From positions 1-22,405 of the forward strand of contig JAIPFO010000010.1 of the NCBI GenBank assembly GCA_021736565.1: 22,405 nt of DNA. Direction: 5' to 3'. Of this stretch, positions 22,393-22,405 are shown in pieces. The stretch's first letter is position 1. Each line of letters starts with the position of its first letter. The stretch comes from Phycisphaerae bacterium (lineage in GTDB: Bacteria; Planctomycetota; Phycisphaerae; Sedimentisphaerales; SM23-30). The notes below the pieces were generated by a model. That model ran no database searches and was not told where the DNA came from. It saw only the letters and a program-made list of their open reading frames with translations. Made by a program: the position numbers and the translations under genes.

Positions 22393-22405
22393 AAATAACT
22401 TAGCC

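Overview
The window most likely comes from a planctomycete, probably class Phycisphaerae, and an anaerobic or fermentative one. This is an inference. It rests on a secreted FG-GAP protein ending in a dockerin-like double calcium-loop domain, on fermentation enzymes (a phosphate butyryltransferase/butyrate kinase fusion and a bidirectional [NiFe] hydrogenase), and on the overall gene mix. No rRNA, tRNA, transposase gene or CRISPR array was seen.

Layout. 1-1214 (-): M16 zinc peptidase, cut by the left edge. 1604-2518 (+): ferredoxin-nitroreductase fusion. 2611-4536 (-): AT-rich two-gene AbiEi/AbiEii-like type IV toxin-antitoxin cassette, preceded by a dense array of TTCCTA/TAGGAA motifs. 4700-6991 (-): HypF, which makes the cyanide ligands of [NiFe] hydrogenases. 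7470-9949 (-): a single-chain Ptb-Buk fusion followed by an ACT-domain protein. 10144-11319 (-): secreted FG-GAP/dockerin protein. 11556-16285 (-): group 3b-type hydrogenase operon in the order hydB, hydG, hydD, hydA, then the maturation endopeptidase. 16286-17623: about 1.3 kb without a convincing gene. 17624-22236 (+): TPR lipoprotein, membrane M48 peptidase, acpS and mnmG. 22237-22405: G-rich and repetitive tail.

How the genes fit together. HypF and the endopeptidase mature the hydrogenase encoded between 12.1 and 16.3 kb. HydB/HydG would connect it to NAD(P)H, so it can dispose of or recover reducing equivalents during fermentation. Ptb-Buk would make ATP from butyryl-CoA or branched-chain acyl-CoA, and the adjoining ACT protein could be an amino-acid sensor.

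The main structure not explained by genes is a family of about 95-bp intergenic repeats, with at least seven recognisable copies between 7.3 and 17.6 kb. Each has a hairpin-forming 5' half and ends in a short TGACGC/GCGTCA inverted repeat. Several stem positions change in a compensated way between copies. Two copies of a related second form also occur. The elements sit in both orientations, inside the hydrogenase operon, and in the predicted 5' leader of the lipoprotein gene.
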